Shown piece by piece: positions 26,351 to 35,234 of a stretch of 64,000 nt of DNA. Position 1 is the stretch's first letter. The number at the start of each line of letters is the position of its first letter. This DNA is from Pseudomonas tolaasii NCPPB 2192. GTDB lineage: Bacteria > Pseudomonadota > Gammaproteobacteria > Pseudomonadales > Pseudomonadaceae. The stretch is taken from contig NZ_PHHD01000001.1 in the NCBI RefSeq assembly GCF_002813445.1, positions 2,604,001 to 2,668,000 of the forward strand, written 5' to 3'. The notes under the pieces were generated by a model. The model searched no databases. It was not told where the DNA came from and saw only the letters and a program-made list of their open reading frames with translations. Position numbers and translations under genes: made by a program.

Positions 26351-27883
26351 TCAGAATTGGAAGTAAAGGAACGGCGAGAAACTCTGCGCCGACAGTTTGA
26401 GAATCGACGCCACGAACAGCAGCAGCACCGCCCCGCGCATGGCGTAGCGAGGCAGGTCAGCGGTCCAGTAGGCCGGTTGCACGGCGGCGTCCCGGCCCAC
26501 GGTGAAACCGGGCTGGTGGATGCTGCCGGGGTTGTCGCCCGGTACGGCCTTGATCAGGCTCGGGTCGGCCGGCTTGGTTTTGTCGGCCGGGCGGTTGGTG
26601 TAGAAGTCGCGCAGACCGAAGAACGCCAGGGTTGCGTACGCCACCACCAGGGTTGCCACTTGCAGGCCGGTGAGGCTGGCGCGGTTGAGTTCCGACAGCG
26701 ACCACTCGCCAAAGCTGAACATCGCGCCGTACATGCGGCCCGCGACGTGAAGGTTTTCCGCGCGGAAGATCACCCAGCCCATCACCACCAGCAGGAAGGT
26801 GAAGGCCCAGCGCACCACGTTGAAGCTGCGCGGCGTGGTGTTGAGGCCGATGGCTTTTTCAATCGCCAGCCACATGCCGTGCCAGGCACCCCACACGATG
26901 TAGGTGATGTTCGCTCCGTGCCACAGACCGCCGAGCAGCATGGTCAGGAACAGGTTGCGGTAGGTGATCAACGTGCCTTTGCGGTTGCCGCCCAGGGTGA
27001 TGTACAGGTAGTCACGCAGCCAGGTCGACAGGCTGATGTGCCAGCGGCGCCAGAACTCAGTGATCGACTGGCTGATGTACGGCTGCTTGAAGTTTTCCAT
27101 GAAGCGGAAACCCATCATCAAGCCCAAACCGATGGCCATGTCGCTGTAGCCGGAGAAGTCGAAGTACAGCTGCGCGGTGTAGGCCAGCGCGCCGAGCCAG
27201 GCATCGCCGGTGGTGGGGTGTTGCAGGGCGAAGCAATGGTCGGCCACCACCGCGAGGGTGTCGGCGATGAAGACTTTCTTGATGAAGCCCTGCATGAACC
27301 GCGTGCAGCCCTCGGAGAACTTGTCGAGGGTGTGGGTGCGGTTGTTGAACTGGTCGGCCAGGTCGCGAAAGCGCAACACGGGGCCGGCAATCAAGTGCGG
27401 GAAAATCGCCACGAACGCCGCAAAGTCGATCAGGTTGCGCGTGGCCGGGGTATCGCCGCGGTACACGTCGATGATGTAGCTGATGGACTCGAAAATGTAG
27501 AACGAGATCCCGATCGGCAACAGCACGTGGGTGAGGATGAACGGCTCCAGGCCCGCCGACTTCATCATCACGTTGATGCTGTCGACGCCGAAGTTGGCGT
27601 ATTTGAAGTAGCCGAGAATGCACAGGTCGACCGCCACGCCGAGCAGCAGCCAGCGCTGGGCCGGCTTGGTGCGCACACCGGCGGCACCGACCTTGAGGCC
27701 GATCCAGTAATTCCACAGCGTGACGGCGGCGAACAGCGCCAGGAAGTCCACTCGCCACCAGGCGTAGAACACATAGCTGGCAATCAGCAGCAGCAGGTTG
27801 CGATAGCGTTGCCCGCTCAAATAGTACAAGCCGAGAAAGATCGGCAAGAACAGAAACAGGAACACATTGGACGAGAAAACCAT
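26351..27883 (-). CDS. algI: Alginate O-acetylation membrane protein AlgI (MBOAT)
   Basis: The 510-residue polytopic membrane-bound O-acyltransferase has the family region FWRRWHISLSTWLRDY and the catalytic-His segment GLWHGANITYIVWGAWHG. It moves acetyl groups across the inner membrane for AlgJ and AlgX. The ATG at 27883 (MVFSSNVFLFLFLPIFLG) is the conserved family start; the frame upstream runs toward the repeat element. The 188-bp gap from algL contains MITE-like copy C. Confidence 0.96.
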   Translation of the reverse strand: MVFSSNVFLFLFLPIFLGLYYLSGQRYRNLLLLIASYVFYAWWRVDFLALFAAVTLWNYWIGLKVGAAGVRTKPAQRWLLLGVAVDLCILGYFKYANFGVDSINVMMKSAGLEPFILTHVLLPIGISFYIFESISYIIDVYRGDTPATRNLIDFAAFVAIFPHLIAGPVLRFRDLADQFNNRTHTLDKFSEGCTRFMQGFIKKVFIADTLAVVADHCFALQHPTTGDAWLGALAYTAQLYFDFSGYSDMAIGLGLMMGFRFMENFKQPYISQSITEFWRRWHISLSTWLRDYLYITLGGNRKGTLITYRNLFLTMLLGGLWHGANITYIVWGAWHGMWLAIEKAIGLNTTPRSFNVVRWAFTFLLVVMGWVIFRAENLHVAGRMYGAMFSFGEWSLSELNRASLTGLQVATLVVAYATLAFFGLRDFYTNRPADKTKPADPSLIKAVPGDNPGSIHQPGFTVGRDAAVQPAYWTADLPRYAMRGAVLLLFVASILKLSAQSFSPFLYFQF

Positions 27884-27958
27884 CCCGATCTCTCCATGTT
27901 TAACCACAGTCAAGGGCCAGAGCCCCCCCAAACCCCCCCACGATTTCGGGGGAGGCAG

Positions 27959-28067
27959 TGATCGTTCCCACGCTCTGCGTGGGAATGCCTCTTGTGACGC
28001 TCTGCGTCACGCTTTGGGACGCGGAGCGTCCCAGGCTGCATTCCCACGCGGAGCGTGGGAACGATCA
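27959..28067. repeat. MITE-like palindromic repeat, copy C (109 bp), inside the alginate operon
   Basis: It has the same length and nearly the same sequence as copy A, with termini TGATCGTTCCCA / TGGGAACGATCA. It lies between algL and algI, where the genes are otherwise tightly packed, 4 bp after the algL stop codon. Confidence 0.88.
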
Positions 28068-28071
28068 GCCA

Positions 28072-29181
28072 CTAACTGCCTTTGTTGCCCTTTTCATGCG
28101 CCGGGTCGTAGACCTTGGTCAGGTCGCCGCCCAGGCGGAACGTTTTGAACGGCTGCATCCCGTGCTTGCGCTCGATCACATCCGGCGCGCAGGTGTAGAG
28201 GGTGCAGAAGGGCTCAAGCCAGGCAAATTTCATGTCTTGCTTGAGGTCCTTCATGTCCTGTTCCTTGCCGTTCTTCTTCTCGAAGATGTCCGGGTCTTTC
28301 ACCCCGGCCAGCACCTTGTCGCCCAGGCGTTTGAGCGCGCCGTTGTTTTCCTGGCGCAGATCAACACCGTTGACCAGGGCAAAACTGGCGATCATCGACA
28401 GCGGCGGCAGGGCATAGTTGTGGTACGACAAAGCCCGTTGCTGACGCTTCAATTCGTTGGGCAGGAAACCCTGGTCATCCACCTGGTTGGCGCCGACCTT
28501 GTATTCCTTCACCGCCCAATCAAACAGGTCGCGACGGTTGGTGGCGACGGACGTGGCCATCACCGACCACGCAGCCCAGTAGGAGTGGTTGTTGGTTTTT
28601 TCCAGCGGCAGGTTGTCCCAGTCGCTGACGACTTGATCGGCAAGCTTGTTGAACCACGCCTCGATCAGCTGCGATTCCTGCTGGTGGTTGGCCAGCGGGT
28701 GTGAGTCGGAAAACTTCAGGCGCACATAGGCCGAGGCCATGCTGCCCAGCGCCCATTTGCGCATGGACTTGCCGGTGTGGTTGAAGTCTTTGGACATCAA
28801 CGCATCGGCCTTGGCCCAGCTCGTGAGCCAGTTGAGCGTGCATTCCAGCTGCTGCGGGCGCCCGTCGCGCATGAACTGCATCACGCGCTTGCTGGTGTCT
28901 TTTTCCAGCTTGGTGATGTCGGCGGTGCTGTCGCGAAAGGCTTTTTCGGATTGCACGTTCAGGGTGGCGCGGGCCTTGTCCGAGCCTTCGTACTTGCTGC
29001 GAAATTGCAGCGAGCCGGTGTACGGCGCCGGCATGGCGTCGCAGTCATTCTTGAAATCGCCGGTCTTGAACGCCTCGATCGGGGCGAAATAGCCCTGGGG
29101 CGGACGCAGTGGGGCGGCGGCGTTGGCTGCGCCGGCGAAGATCGCCAGGCCCAGCAACGATGGCATCAATAACTTCTGCAT
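28072..29181 (-). CDS. algL: Alginate lyase AlgL
   Basis: The 369-residue periplasmic poly(beta-D-mannuronate) lyase (PL5) has a signal peptide (LMPSLLGLAIFAGAANAA). It folds as an alpha/alpha toroid with the catalytic NNHSYW motif at residues 197-202. It clears alginate that leaks into the periplasm during secretion. I chose the ATG at 29181 because GAGG lies 7 nt upstream. An ATG four codons earlier overlaps the algX stop region. Confidence 0.95.
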   Translation of the reverse strand: MQKLLMPSLLGLAIFAGAANAAAPLRPPQGYFAPIEAFKTGDFKNDCDAMPAPYTGSLQFRSKYEGSDKARATLNVQSEKAFRDSTADITKLEKDTSKRVMQFMRDGRPQQLECTLNWLTSWAKADALMSKDFNHTGKSMRKWALGSMASAYVRLKFSDSHPLANHQQESQLIEAWFNKLADQVVSDWDNLPLEKTNNHSYWAAWSVMATSVATNRRDLFDWAVKEYKVGANQVDDQGFLPNELKRQQRALSYHNYALPPLSMIASFALVNGVDLRQENNGALKRLGDKVLAGVKDPDIFEKKNGKEQDMKDLKQDMKFAWLEPFCTLYTCAPDVIERKHGMQPFKTFRLGGDLTKVYDPAHEKGNKGS

Positions 29182-29189
29182 AGGTAACC

Positions 29190-30647
29190 TCATTGCCCAA
29201 GTTGGGCGGTCTGCTGACCACCGCTTGGGAATACGTTGCGTGTGCAAATTTTCGCTTCAACCTTCTGCGCGGCCTGGCCCGCTTCGGGGCCTTGCACTTC
29301 CACGGCCAGCAAGTTCTGCGAGGCCCAGTCTTCATCAGTGCGCAGTTCGAAGGCGAAACGCCCGTCTGTATCGGATGTTTCGGGTTTTTCGATTTTGAGG
29401 TCCTCGTGGCGCCCGTTCATGTACCAGAGGGTGGCTTGCAAGGTTTTCACCGACGGGTCGGCGAAGCGGATATCAACCTGGTGACTGGCGTTACGCAGGT
29501 CTTTGTTCGAACTGTTGACCAGCAATTCGTTCTTGCCGGGTTTGAGGGTGGTGCTCGCGCTCATCTGCGCGGTCTTGCCTTCGCAGCCGTTGTCGAGCAG
29601 CGCCATCATCTGGCGGTAGATGGTTTCCTGGTCGAGGCGATACAGCGGCGAGAATTCCCAGATCAGGATCTTCGGCGGGCTCTTCTGGAATTCATCGCTG
29701 CCCAGGTACTGGATCATCGAGCCTTCCAGGCCACCGCCGGGGAAAGCGACGTTGAGGATGTCAGCGCCGATTTCCTGTTCCAGGAAACCCGCGAAGTTGT
29801 AGTTCTTGCCGCTGTGGCTGGTGCCCACCAGGGTGATCTGCGGGTTGCCCGAATCGCCGAACAGGTCGCCGTCGCCCGCTTCGCCCTTGGGCTCGGTGGT
29901 GAACTGGTCCATGTACTGGATCGCGTAGCTGGTGCCGCACAGTTGCCCGGCCATGTTGTGCAGGGTGCCGGTCTTGCCCATGCGCCCAGAGCGTTTGGTC
30001 TCGAATTCGCGCTTGGGAATGTCGGCGAACTCGGGCATGGCGCGCACTTTTGCGCCGACGATTTTCGCCGTGCGCTGGGCGCCGTACGGCGTCCAGTGTT
30101 GGTCGCCACGGAAGTAGAAGTCGTGGGCCGGCAGTTCATCCGGCAGTTGCTCATTGGTGAGCGGCGACAGGTCCGGCACTACATAACCCATCTTGGCGAA
30201 ACGGCCGAGCATGGTCTTGTAGTTGCCCAGTGCCTTGTCGAAATCGAATTTGGCTTTCTCTTCCGGGTTGAGCTTGTTGCGGTTCACCAGGCCACGGGTC
30301 GGCTGGTAGACCACCACCAATTCCACGCCCTTGGCCTTGAACGCATCGTGCAGCTGTTGCATGCGTTTGTAGCCGGCGGGGCTGGTGTCGAATTCGGTGC
30401 GCAGGTCTTCCTGGGTGCGGAACAGCCAGTCGCCCTGGGCTTGCACCAGGGTGGTGAAGTTCTGCTGGTAGCGCGTGGTGTAGTTCTTCGCGTCATGCGC
30501 GGCCGGGCACAGGCTGCAGCAGGGTTCGGCGGTGAAAGTCGTTGCCTTGACTTCGTCCGCGCGCACGCCCTGGCTGGCCGCGAGCAGGCCGAGGGTCAGA
30601 CCCGAAAGGCTCAGCAGTTTGATCATGTGTGGGTGCATAAGGGTCAT
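29190..30647 (-). CDS. algX: Alginate acetyltransferase/scaffold AlgX
   Basis: The 485-residue periplasmic protein has a signal peptide ending near SQGVRA, an SGNH-like domain and a C-terminal carbohydrate-binding module. Catalytic residues appear as Asp182-x-His184 in RGDQHWTPYG and Ser277 in VGTSHSGKNYNF, offset by 8 from the P. aeruginosa positions Asp174/His176/Ser269. AlgX performs the final acetyl transfer to the polymer and scaffolds the secretion complex. Three nearby ATGs (30647, 30638, 30626) could start it; the first two both have purine-rich sites. It is 2 bp from algG. Confidence 0.95.
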   Translation of the reverse strand: MTLMHPHMIKLLSLSGLTLGLLAASQGVRADEVKATTFTAEPCCSLCPAAHDAKNYTTRYQQNFTTLVQAQGDWLFRTQEDLRTEFDTSPAGYKRMQQLHDAFKAKGVELVVVYQPTRGLVNRNKLNPEEKAKFDFDKALGNYKTMLGRFAKMGYVVPDLSPLTNEQLPDELPAHDFYFRGDQHWTPYGAQRTAKIVGAKVRAMPEFADIPKREFETKRSGRMGKTGTLHNMAGQLCGTSYAIQYMDQFTTEPKGEAGDGDLFGDSGNPQITLVGTSHSGKNYNFAGFLEQEIGADILNVAFPGGGLEGSMIQYLGSDEFQKSPPKILIWEFSPLYRLDQETIYRQMMALLDNGCEGKTAQMSASTTLKPGKNELLVNSSNKDLRNASHQVDIRFADPSVKTLQATLWYMNGRHEDLKIEKPETSDTDGRFAFELRTDEDWASQNLLAVEVQGPEAGQAAQKVEAKICTRNVFPSGGQQTAQLGQ

Positions 30648-30649
30648 CC

Positions 30650-32203
30650 TCAGTCCTGCATTTCGGTCTGGCGTTCGACAGGGTCGATCAGCACGGCTTT
30701 CTGCTGGCGCACCAGCAGGTCGAGAATTTCTTCCTGACGGTCGCCCAGCACGCCGGAGAAGCTGATGCCGCTGGATTTGGTCGGCGCCAGCATCGACACG
30801 CGGTACAGCTCGATGCTCAACGGCGAGTCGATCGACAGCGGCCCGCTGCCGTTACCCGCCAGTTCACCACCCACCACAATCAGCGAGACCTTGGCGTCGA
30901 ACGGGTCGAGGGCGATGTCGCGGTCGGTGTCGGTCAAATCCTTGATGTGGCCGTACACGCCGGTCAGGCCGTTGGCCATGGCGGTGTTTTCGTACAGGCG
31001 AATGTTCACGCTGTTACGGATGCGGATGCCGTGGCGACGGTTGCTGATTACCTTGTTGCCCCACAGCAGGTTGTCGGCACTCTCATAGAGGGTGATGCCG
31101 TCGGTGTGGTTGCGGTAGATCTCGTTGTCGGCGATCAGGTTGTTCACGCTGTTACGGTCGATCACCAGGCCCGACAGTTTGTTGTCGTAGCTGCGGTTGT
31201 TGAAGATAAAGCTGTCGTTCACCTCACGGGAAATGATGATGCCGTGCTTCTTCTTCGTGCCGTAGACGGTGTTGTCCGCGATGATCAGACCGTGGGAACG
31301 GTCGTGGGGGTCGATGCCGTAGACGATGTTGTCTTTGTAGGTATTGCCCTTGAGCACAAAACCGGTGGTTTCATAGCAGTAGAAGCCGTACCACATGTCC
31401 GAGAACTCGGAATCGATAATCCAGCCGGTCGGTTCAGGGCGCTTGAGCACCTTGGCCATGTTCGGCGTGTATTGGGAAATACTCACGCCGTACGACTTAC
31501 TGTTGGCGTAGCCGAAACTGGCCATCTTGCTGTTGGCGACGTAAGTCTCGGTGCCGCCCCAGGCCAGCAGGAACGGGCGGAATTCCTTGGGCGACTGGAA
31601 CAGCGCCGGACCGTTGGTTTTTTCATTCCAGCCGGTGATTTTGGTGTCACGTACGAACAGCTGCCCGTCGTTGATCAGAAACGAACCGGCTTGCTGGGAC
31701 AGGCGCAGCTCCTGGGTTTTCTTGTCGATTTCCAGGATGCCCTTGCGCCCGACCACGATCGGCAGCTTGGCCAGGAACACCCCCGGCGAAGTCTCACTGA
31801 GGTACTGCTTGGGCACTTTGCCGAGCAGGTCCTTGAGGTTCATGTAGCCGTCGTCAACGAAGATCGCCTGGGGAATGCCGTGTTGGCGCACCACCCATTC
31901 GGCCATCTTGTTGTCGCCACCGATGAAATCCTTCAGCGCGTCTTCTTGCATCATGCGGCGGATGCTGATCTTGCCCGGCTTGCCGCGCACGATCTTCTTT
32001 TCCATGGCCGACGCGGTGTAGCCCGACAGGTCCGGCAGGGCCGGCTTGGGCATTTCCAGCGGCGCGGTGGGCGGGCTGGAAATGGTGTAGGTCTTGGCCT
32101 GTTGCAGTTCCTTGGCGATGGTCGGCGCCTTGGCCGTCGTGTCGGCGAACGCTGGGGCGCTGGCCACCAGCATTGCCGCGACGAGTAGGCTTTGAGCATT
32201 CAT
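30650..32203 (-). CDS. algG: Mannuronan C5-epimerase AlgG
   Basis: The 517-residue periplasmic enzyme has a signal peptide (LLVAAMLVASAPAFA) and a right-handed parallel beta-helix. The catalytic DPHDRS motif lies at 298-303, followed by repeated NxxxxNxxYxN turns. It converts D-mannuronate to L-guluronate in the polymer. The ATG at 32203 has GGGAG 8 nt upstream. It begins just after algE. Confidence 0.95.
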   Translation of the reverse strand: MNAQSLLVAAMLVASAPAFADTTAKAPTIAKELQQAKTYTISSPPTAPLEMPKPALPDLSGYTASAMEKKIVRGKPGKISIRRMMQEDALKDFIGGDNKMAEWVVRQHGIPQAIFVDDGYMNLKDLLGKVPKQYLSETSPGVFLAKLPIVVGRKGILEIDKKTQELRLSQQAGSFLINDGQLFVRDTKITGWNEKTNGPALFQSPKEFRPFLLAWGGTETYVANSKMASFGYANSKSYGVSISQYTPNMAKVLKRPEPTGWIIDSEFSDMWYGFYCYETTGFVLKGNTYKDNIVYGIDPHDRSHGLIIADNTVYGTKKKHGIIISREVNDSFIFNNRSYDNKLSGLVIDRNSVNNLIADNEIYRNHTDGITLYESADNLLWGNKVISNRRHGIRIRNSVNIRLYENTAMANGLTGVYGHIKDLTDTDRDIALDPFDAKVSLIVVGGELAGNGSGPLSIDSPLSIELYRVSMLAPTKSSGISFSGVLGDRQEEILDLLVRQQKAVLIDPVERQTEMQD

Positions 32204-32217
32204 TGCGCAGGCTCCCA

Positions 32218-33705
32218 TCAGAATTTCCAGATCACGTCGACGAACGCGCGATGCATGTACGAGTCGACCTGGCTGCCATAGGCATCACCCGGCTTGAACA
32301 CGCCGGCACGCAAGCGCACCAGCGCCGACGGCTCGTCGATCGATTGGCTGAGCGCCGCCGGCAGCAGGCCTTTCTTGAAGTACTTGGTGACCACCAGGTC
32401 CATCTCCTGGCCCAGGTCTTTCTTGCCGTCTTCAAGGGGCAGGGAGGTGCTGGACAGGATCGCGCCGGTCACGTCATCGGTGTTGTTCTGCACGGCATCG
32501 ATGCCGTTGCTGCCTACCGGCTTGTTGCCGTCCACGCGCCAGAATTTGTGGTAGACCAGGCTGGCGTCGTAGTCCTCGCGCAGGGTCCAGGAACCGAACA
32601 GGCTCATGGACTGCATGTTGTTCATCTCGCCACGAAACGCCTCGCCGAAACGGTGCACGCGGGACTGGGTGCCGGTCCAGTTCGAACGGTTGCTTTGCAG
32701 GCCGTTCTGCTCGTAGTTGGCGCTGGCACGGGAATAGGCGGCGCCGACTTGCCACTGCGGGTCGAGGCGCAGGCGCACGCCGAGGTCGGTGGCCCAGCCG
32801 CTCACGTCATCGCTGCGCTTGGCTTCGGTGGGGCGGGTGCCGTCGGCGTTCAGGGCATTGACCTTGTCGCGGTCGCCTTTCATGCCGGTGATGCTCGCCC
32901 AGTAGTTGACCGTGTTGGTATTGCGCCAGTTGTAGGCATCGCTGTTGGCTTCGATGCCGAGCCAGGTCAGGTCGCCGTTTTCACGCTTGTCCAAAGGGTC
33001 GCTGGCCACGCCCGGTTCGGCGTAATCGAGCTTGCCGTCGTCGTGGGTGTGGTGACCGCGCAGGCCGATCCACTGGCCCGGTGTCCACTGGTAGGCGGCG
33101 TCGGCGTAGAAGTGCTGACGGTCCTTGTCCACGGGGGACAACTCCTTGAGGTCGGTGCGGTATTCGCTGAAGCGTTCAGCGGCGCCGACATTGGCCTTGA
33201 GCAGTGTGGTGTCGAAGGTCCAGTTCAGCGCTTCGATGTTGGTGTCGCGCCATTGGCCGTCGTCATTGCGCAGGCGCTGGCGGCCGAACTTGAGGATCTC
33301 GCCGGGGTAGGGCGTGAAGCCGCTGTAGCCGACCCAGAACTCGCGCAGGGCCAGGTAGTTTTTCTTGGCCTTGCGGTCGTCGTTGCTCGATTGCTCCGTG
33401 GTGTCGTCGGCCGATTGTTGCAGGGTATCGGTCTCGATGATGTCGCTGGAGGTCACGGCCTGGCCCATGGCGTAGGCGCTCCATGCGCCGCTTTCGCCAT
33501 AGATCCAGGGGCGCAGGTCAAGGCCGATGCCGTTGACGTCGCCGCCTTTCTGCGTGCCGAGGTCGCGGTCATCTTCAGATTGCGCGGTGGCTTTGACTTC
33601 CAGGCCGAAGTTCTTGGCTTCGGTCAGCGCGGCCAGAGTCGGGCACGACCACAGCAGGGCGAAGGTCAGGCCGATACCGGCCTTGACGAAGGGGTTGAGC
33701 TTCAT
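32218..33705 (-). CDS. algE: Alginate outer-membrane export porin AlgE
   Basis: The 495-residue protein has a signal peptide (GIGLTFALLWSCPTLAAL) followed by an 18-stranded beta-barrel, seen as alternating aromatic strands (KNYLALREFWVGYSG, QMEVG-like Trp-rich repeats). It ends with a C-terminal aromatic strand AFVDVIWKF for BAM recognition. It exports alginate across the outer membrane with AlgK as its lipoprotein partner. Its ATG overlaps the algK stop by 4 bp (ATGA). Confidence 0.95.
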   Translation of the reverse strand: MKLNPFVKAGIGLTFALLWSCPTLAALTEAKNFGLEVKATAQSEDDRDLGTQKGGDVNGIGLDLRPWIYGESGAWSAYAMGQAVTSSDIIETDTLQQSADDTTEQSSNDDRKAKKNYLALREFWVGYSGFTPYPGEILKFGRQRLRNDDGQWRDTNIEALNWTFDTTLLKANVGAAERFSEYRTDLKELSPVDKDRQHFYADAAYQWTPGQWIGLRGHHTHDDGKLDYAEPGVASDPLDKRENGDLTWLGIEANSDAYNWRNTNTVNYWASITGMKGDRDKVNALNADGTRPTEAKRSDDVSGWATDLGVRLRLDPQWQVGAAYSRASANYEQNGLQSNRSNWTGTQSRVHRFGEAFRGEMNNMQSMSLFGSWTLREDYDASLVYHKFWRVDGNKPVGSNGIDAVQNNTDDVTGAILSSTSLPLEDGKKDLGQEMDLVVTKYFKKGLLPAALSQSIDEPSALVRLRAGVFKPGDAYGSQVDSYMHRAFVDVIWKF

Positions 33706-35225
33706 AGGGATTCCTCGCCGTCTTCTTCTTGCAGGGCGTGCAGTTGCAGCGTGCTTTGCGCCAGGGTGCCGCGTGCGGCCAGTTCCTGTTGCACCAGGCG
33801 TTGGCCTTCGGTGCGTTGTTCAGGCGTCAGCGGGGTTTCGAGCTGCGTGGCCAAGTCGTTGGCCTCTGGCGTGTCCTGGGCCTTGGCCAGTTGGCTGAAG
33901 ACATAGGCATTCAATGGGTCGGGCTTGGTGCCCTTGCCTTGGGAAAACAACTGGGCGATGGCGAAGTCGGCGCTGTTCTGGCCGTTGCGCGCAGCGGTGA
34001 GCAGGTGGTCGAGGGCTTTTTGCGGATAGACCTTGCCCAGGTAGCCACGACGGTAGATCTGGCCGAGGTAGTAATCGGCGGCCACTTCCTTGCCCACGGC
34101 TTTTTCGAAGTGCGCTTCGGCGGCCTTGGCATCGGCCGGCACCCACTTGCCTTCGTAGTAGAGCTTGCCCAGCAACAGCTCGGCGCGCGGCTGGTCGGCG
34201 GCGCGGCCGTTGTCCAGGTACTTCATCATCTGGTCGACGTCGCCGAGTTCCGGGAAGTCGTAAAGCAATTGGGCGAGGCTGACCCAGGACGCCGGGTAGC
34301 CAGGGGCGATTTTTTCCAGCAAGGCCTGAGCGGTTTTTTCGTCCGGCTGGCCCAGGGTGGCGTCGCCGAGTACGCGAGCGACGCTGTCCACGCGCTGCGC
34401 GGTCACGGTGCCGCGGCTGTAGCCGGCTTCCATCTGCTTGAGCAACTCGGCCTGTTTTTCCGGCTCGGCTTTTTTCTGGTAGACCGTGGCCAGTTCGACG
34501 TAGCAGATGTCGGTGGTGTTCAGCGCGACCTTGCAGATGCGCTCCACATCATCCAGGTGCTGGTCGTAGGTGCCTTGGGTGCGATACAGCAGCACCTGGG
34601 CCAGCCCGGCCTCCGGATAACCCGCCGCCTGCCATTTGCTGATCTGCTGCTGGGCATTCACGTTCGGAAAACTGTGGGGGTATTGCAGGTACAGCATGGC
34701 CAGCGGGATCAGGGTGTTGCCTTCACCATTGGCAAAGGCTTTTTTCAGCAGGCCTTCGGCCTCGTGCTGTTCGGCTTCGGTGGCGCCGGGTTTGGCCACC
34801 AGCAGGCGACCGAGGCGAGCCTGGGCGCGGGGCGACGTGTCGGCAGCCGCTCGATAGGTGGCTTCGGCCTGGCGGATCTGCTCGGGATCGCGGGTGGTCA
34901 CCTGGATATCGGCCAGACCCACCTGGGCTTCGCTGTAACCCAGGTCTGCCAGTTGTTGGTAATTCTGCTGGGCGGTGACGGTGTCGCCGCGCTTCAGGGC
35001 TTCATTGGCTAGGCGCTGGTCGGGCAGGCCGGCGCAACCGGCGAGGCTGACGGCCAGTGCCAGAGCACAATACACGGCGGCTGCATGCGATCTGCATTGT
35101 GTGGGAGCTAGCTTGCCTGCGATGCGGGCACCTCGGTGTATCGGGTGTACCGAGTCGATGCCATCGCGGGCAAGCCCGGCTCCCACAGGGGGGAATGGTG
35201 TGTTTGGAAGAGTCATCACAGGCAT
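33702..35225 (-). CDS. algK: Alginate assembly lipoprotein AlgK, with REP-encoded N-terminal insertion
   Basis: The 507-residue outer-membrane lipoprotein is built of about nine Sel1/TPR-like helical repeats (for example YSEAQVGLADIQVTTRDP, ARLGRLLVAKPGATEAE). It localises AlgE and links the periplasmic complex. The lipobox LAGC places the lipidated Cys at residue 64, giving a signal region more than twice as long as normal. Residues about 13-42 (including GAGLARDGIDSV and RGARIAGKLAPT) are encoded by a REP doublet at 35100-35187. The ATG at 35225 is strongly supported by AGAGGA 7 nt upstream and by the 9-bp spacing from alg44. A GTG at residue 51 could start a short, uncharged signal but has no Shine-Dalgarno sequence. 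Confidence 0.93.
   Translation of the reverse strand: MPVMTLPNTPFPPVGAGLARDGIDSVHPIHRGARIAGKLAPTQCRSHAAAVYCALALAVSLAGCAGLPDQRLANEALKRGDTVTAQQNYQQLADLGYSEAQVGLADIQVTTRDPEQIRQAEATYRAAADTSPRAQARLGRLLVAKPGATEAEQHEAEGLLKKAFANGEGNTLIPLAMLYLQYPHSFPNVNAQQQISKWQAAGYPEAGLAQVLLYRTQGTYDQHLDDVERICKVALNTTDICYVELATVYQKKAEPEKQAELLKQMEAGYSRGTVTAQRVDSVARVLGDATLGQPDEKTAQALLEKIAPGYPASWVSLAQLLYDFPELGDVDQMMKYLDNGRAADQPRAELLLGKLYYEGKWVPADAKAAEAHFEKAVGKEVAADYYLGQIYRRGYLGKVYPQKALDHLLTAARNGQNSADFAIAQLFSQGKGTKPDPLNAYVFSQLAKAQDTPEANDLATQLETPLTPEQRTEGQRLVQQELAARGTLAQSTLQLHALQEEDGEESL
35100..35187. repeat. REP doublet inside the algK coding sequence
   Basis: Both inverted arms (TGTGGGAGCTAGCTTGCCTG left; CGGGCAAGCCCGGCTCCCACA right) are intact and lie within the open reading frame between the algK start codon and its lipoprotein signal core. 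The frame is open through the whole element. Confidence 0.9.
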
Positions 35226-35234
35226 GTCCTCTGC

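Noticed and set aside
26327..27961. Long open frame (544 codons) antisense to algI
   Set aside because: High-G+C codon bias of algI leaves the opposite frame open. It runs through a MITE-like repeat, has no ribosome-binding site and reads as low-complexity His/Gln/Arg-rich sequence.
32173..33906. Long open frame (577 codons) antisense to algE
   Set aside because: Shadow of algE/algK coding sequence; no ribosome-binding site or domain.
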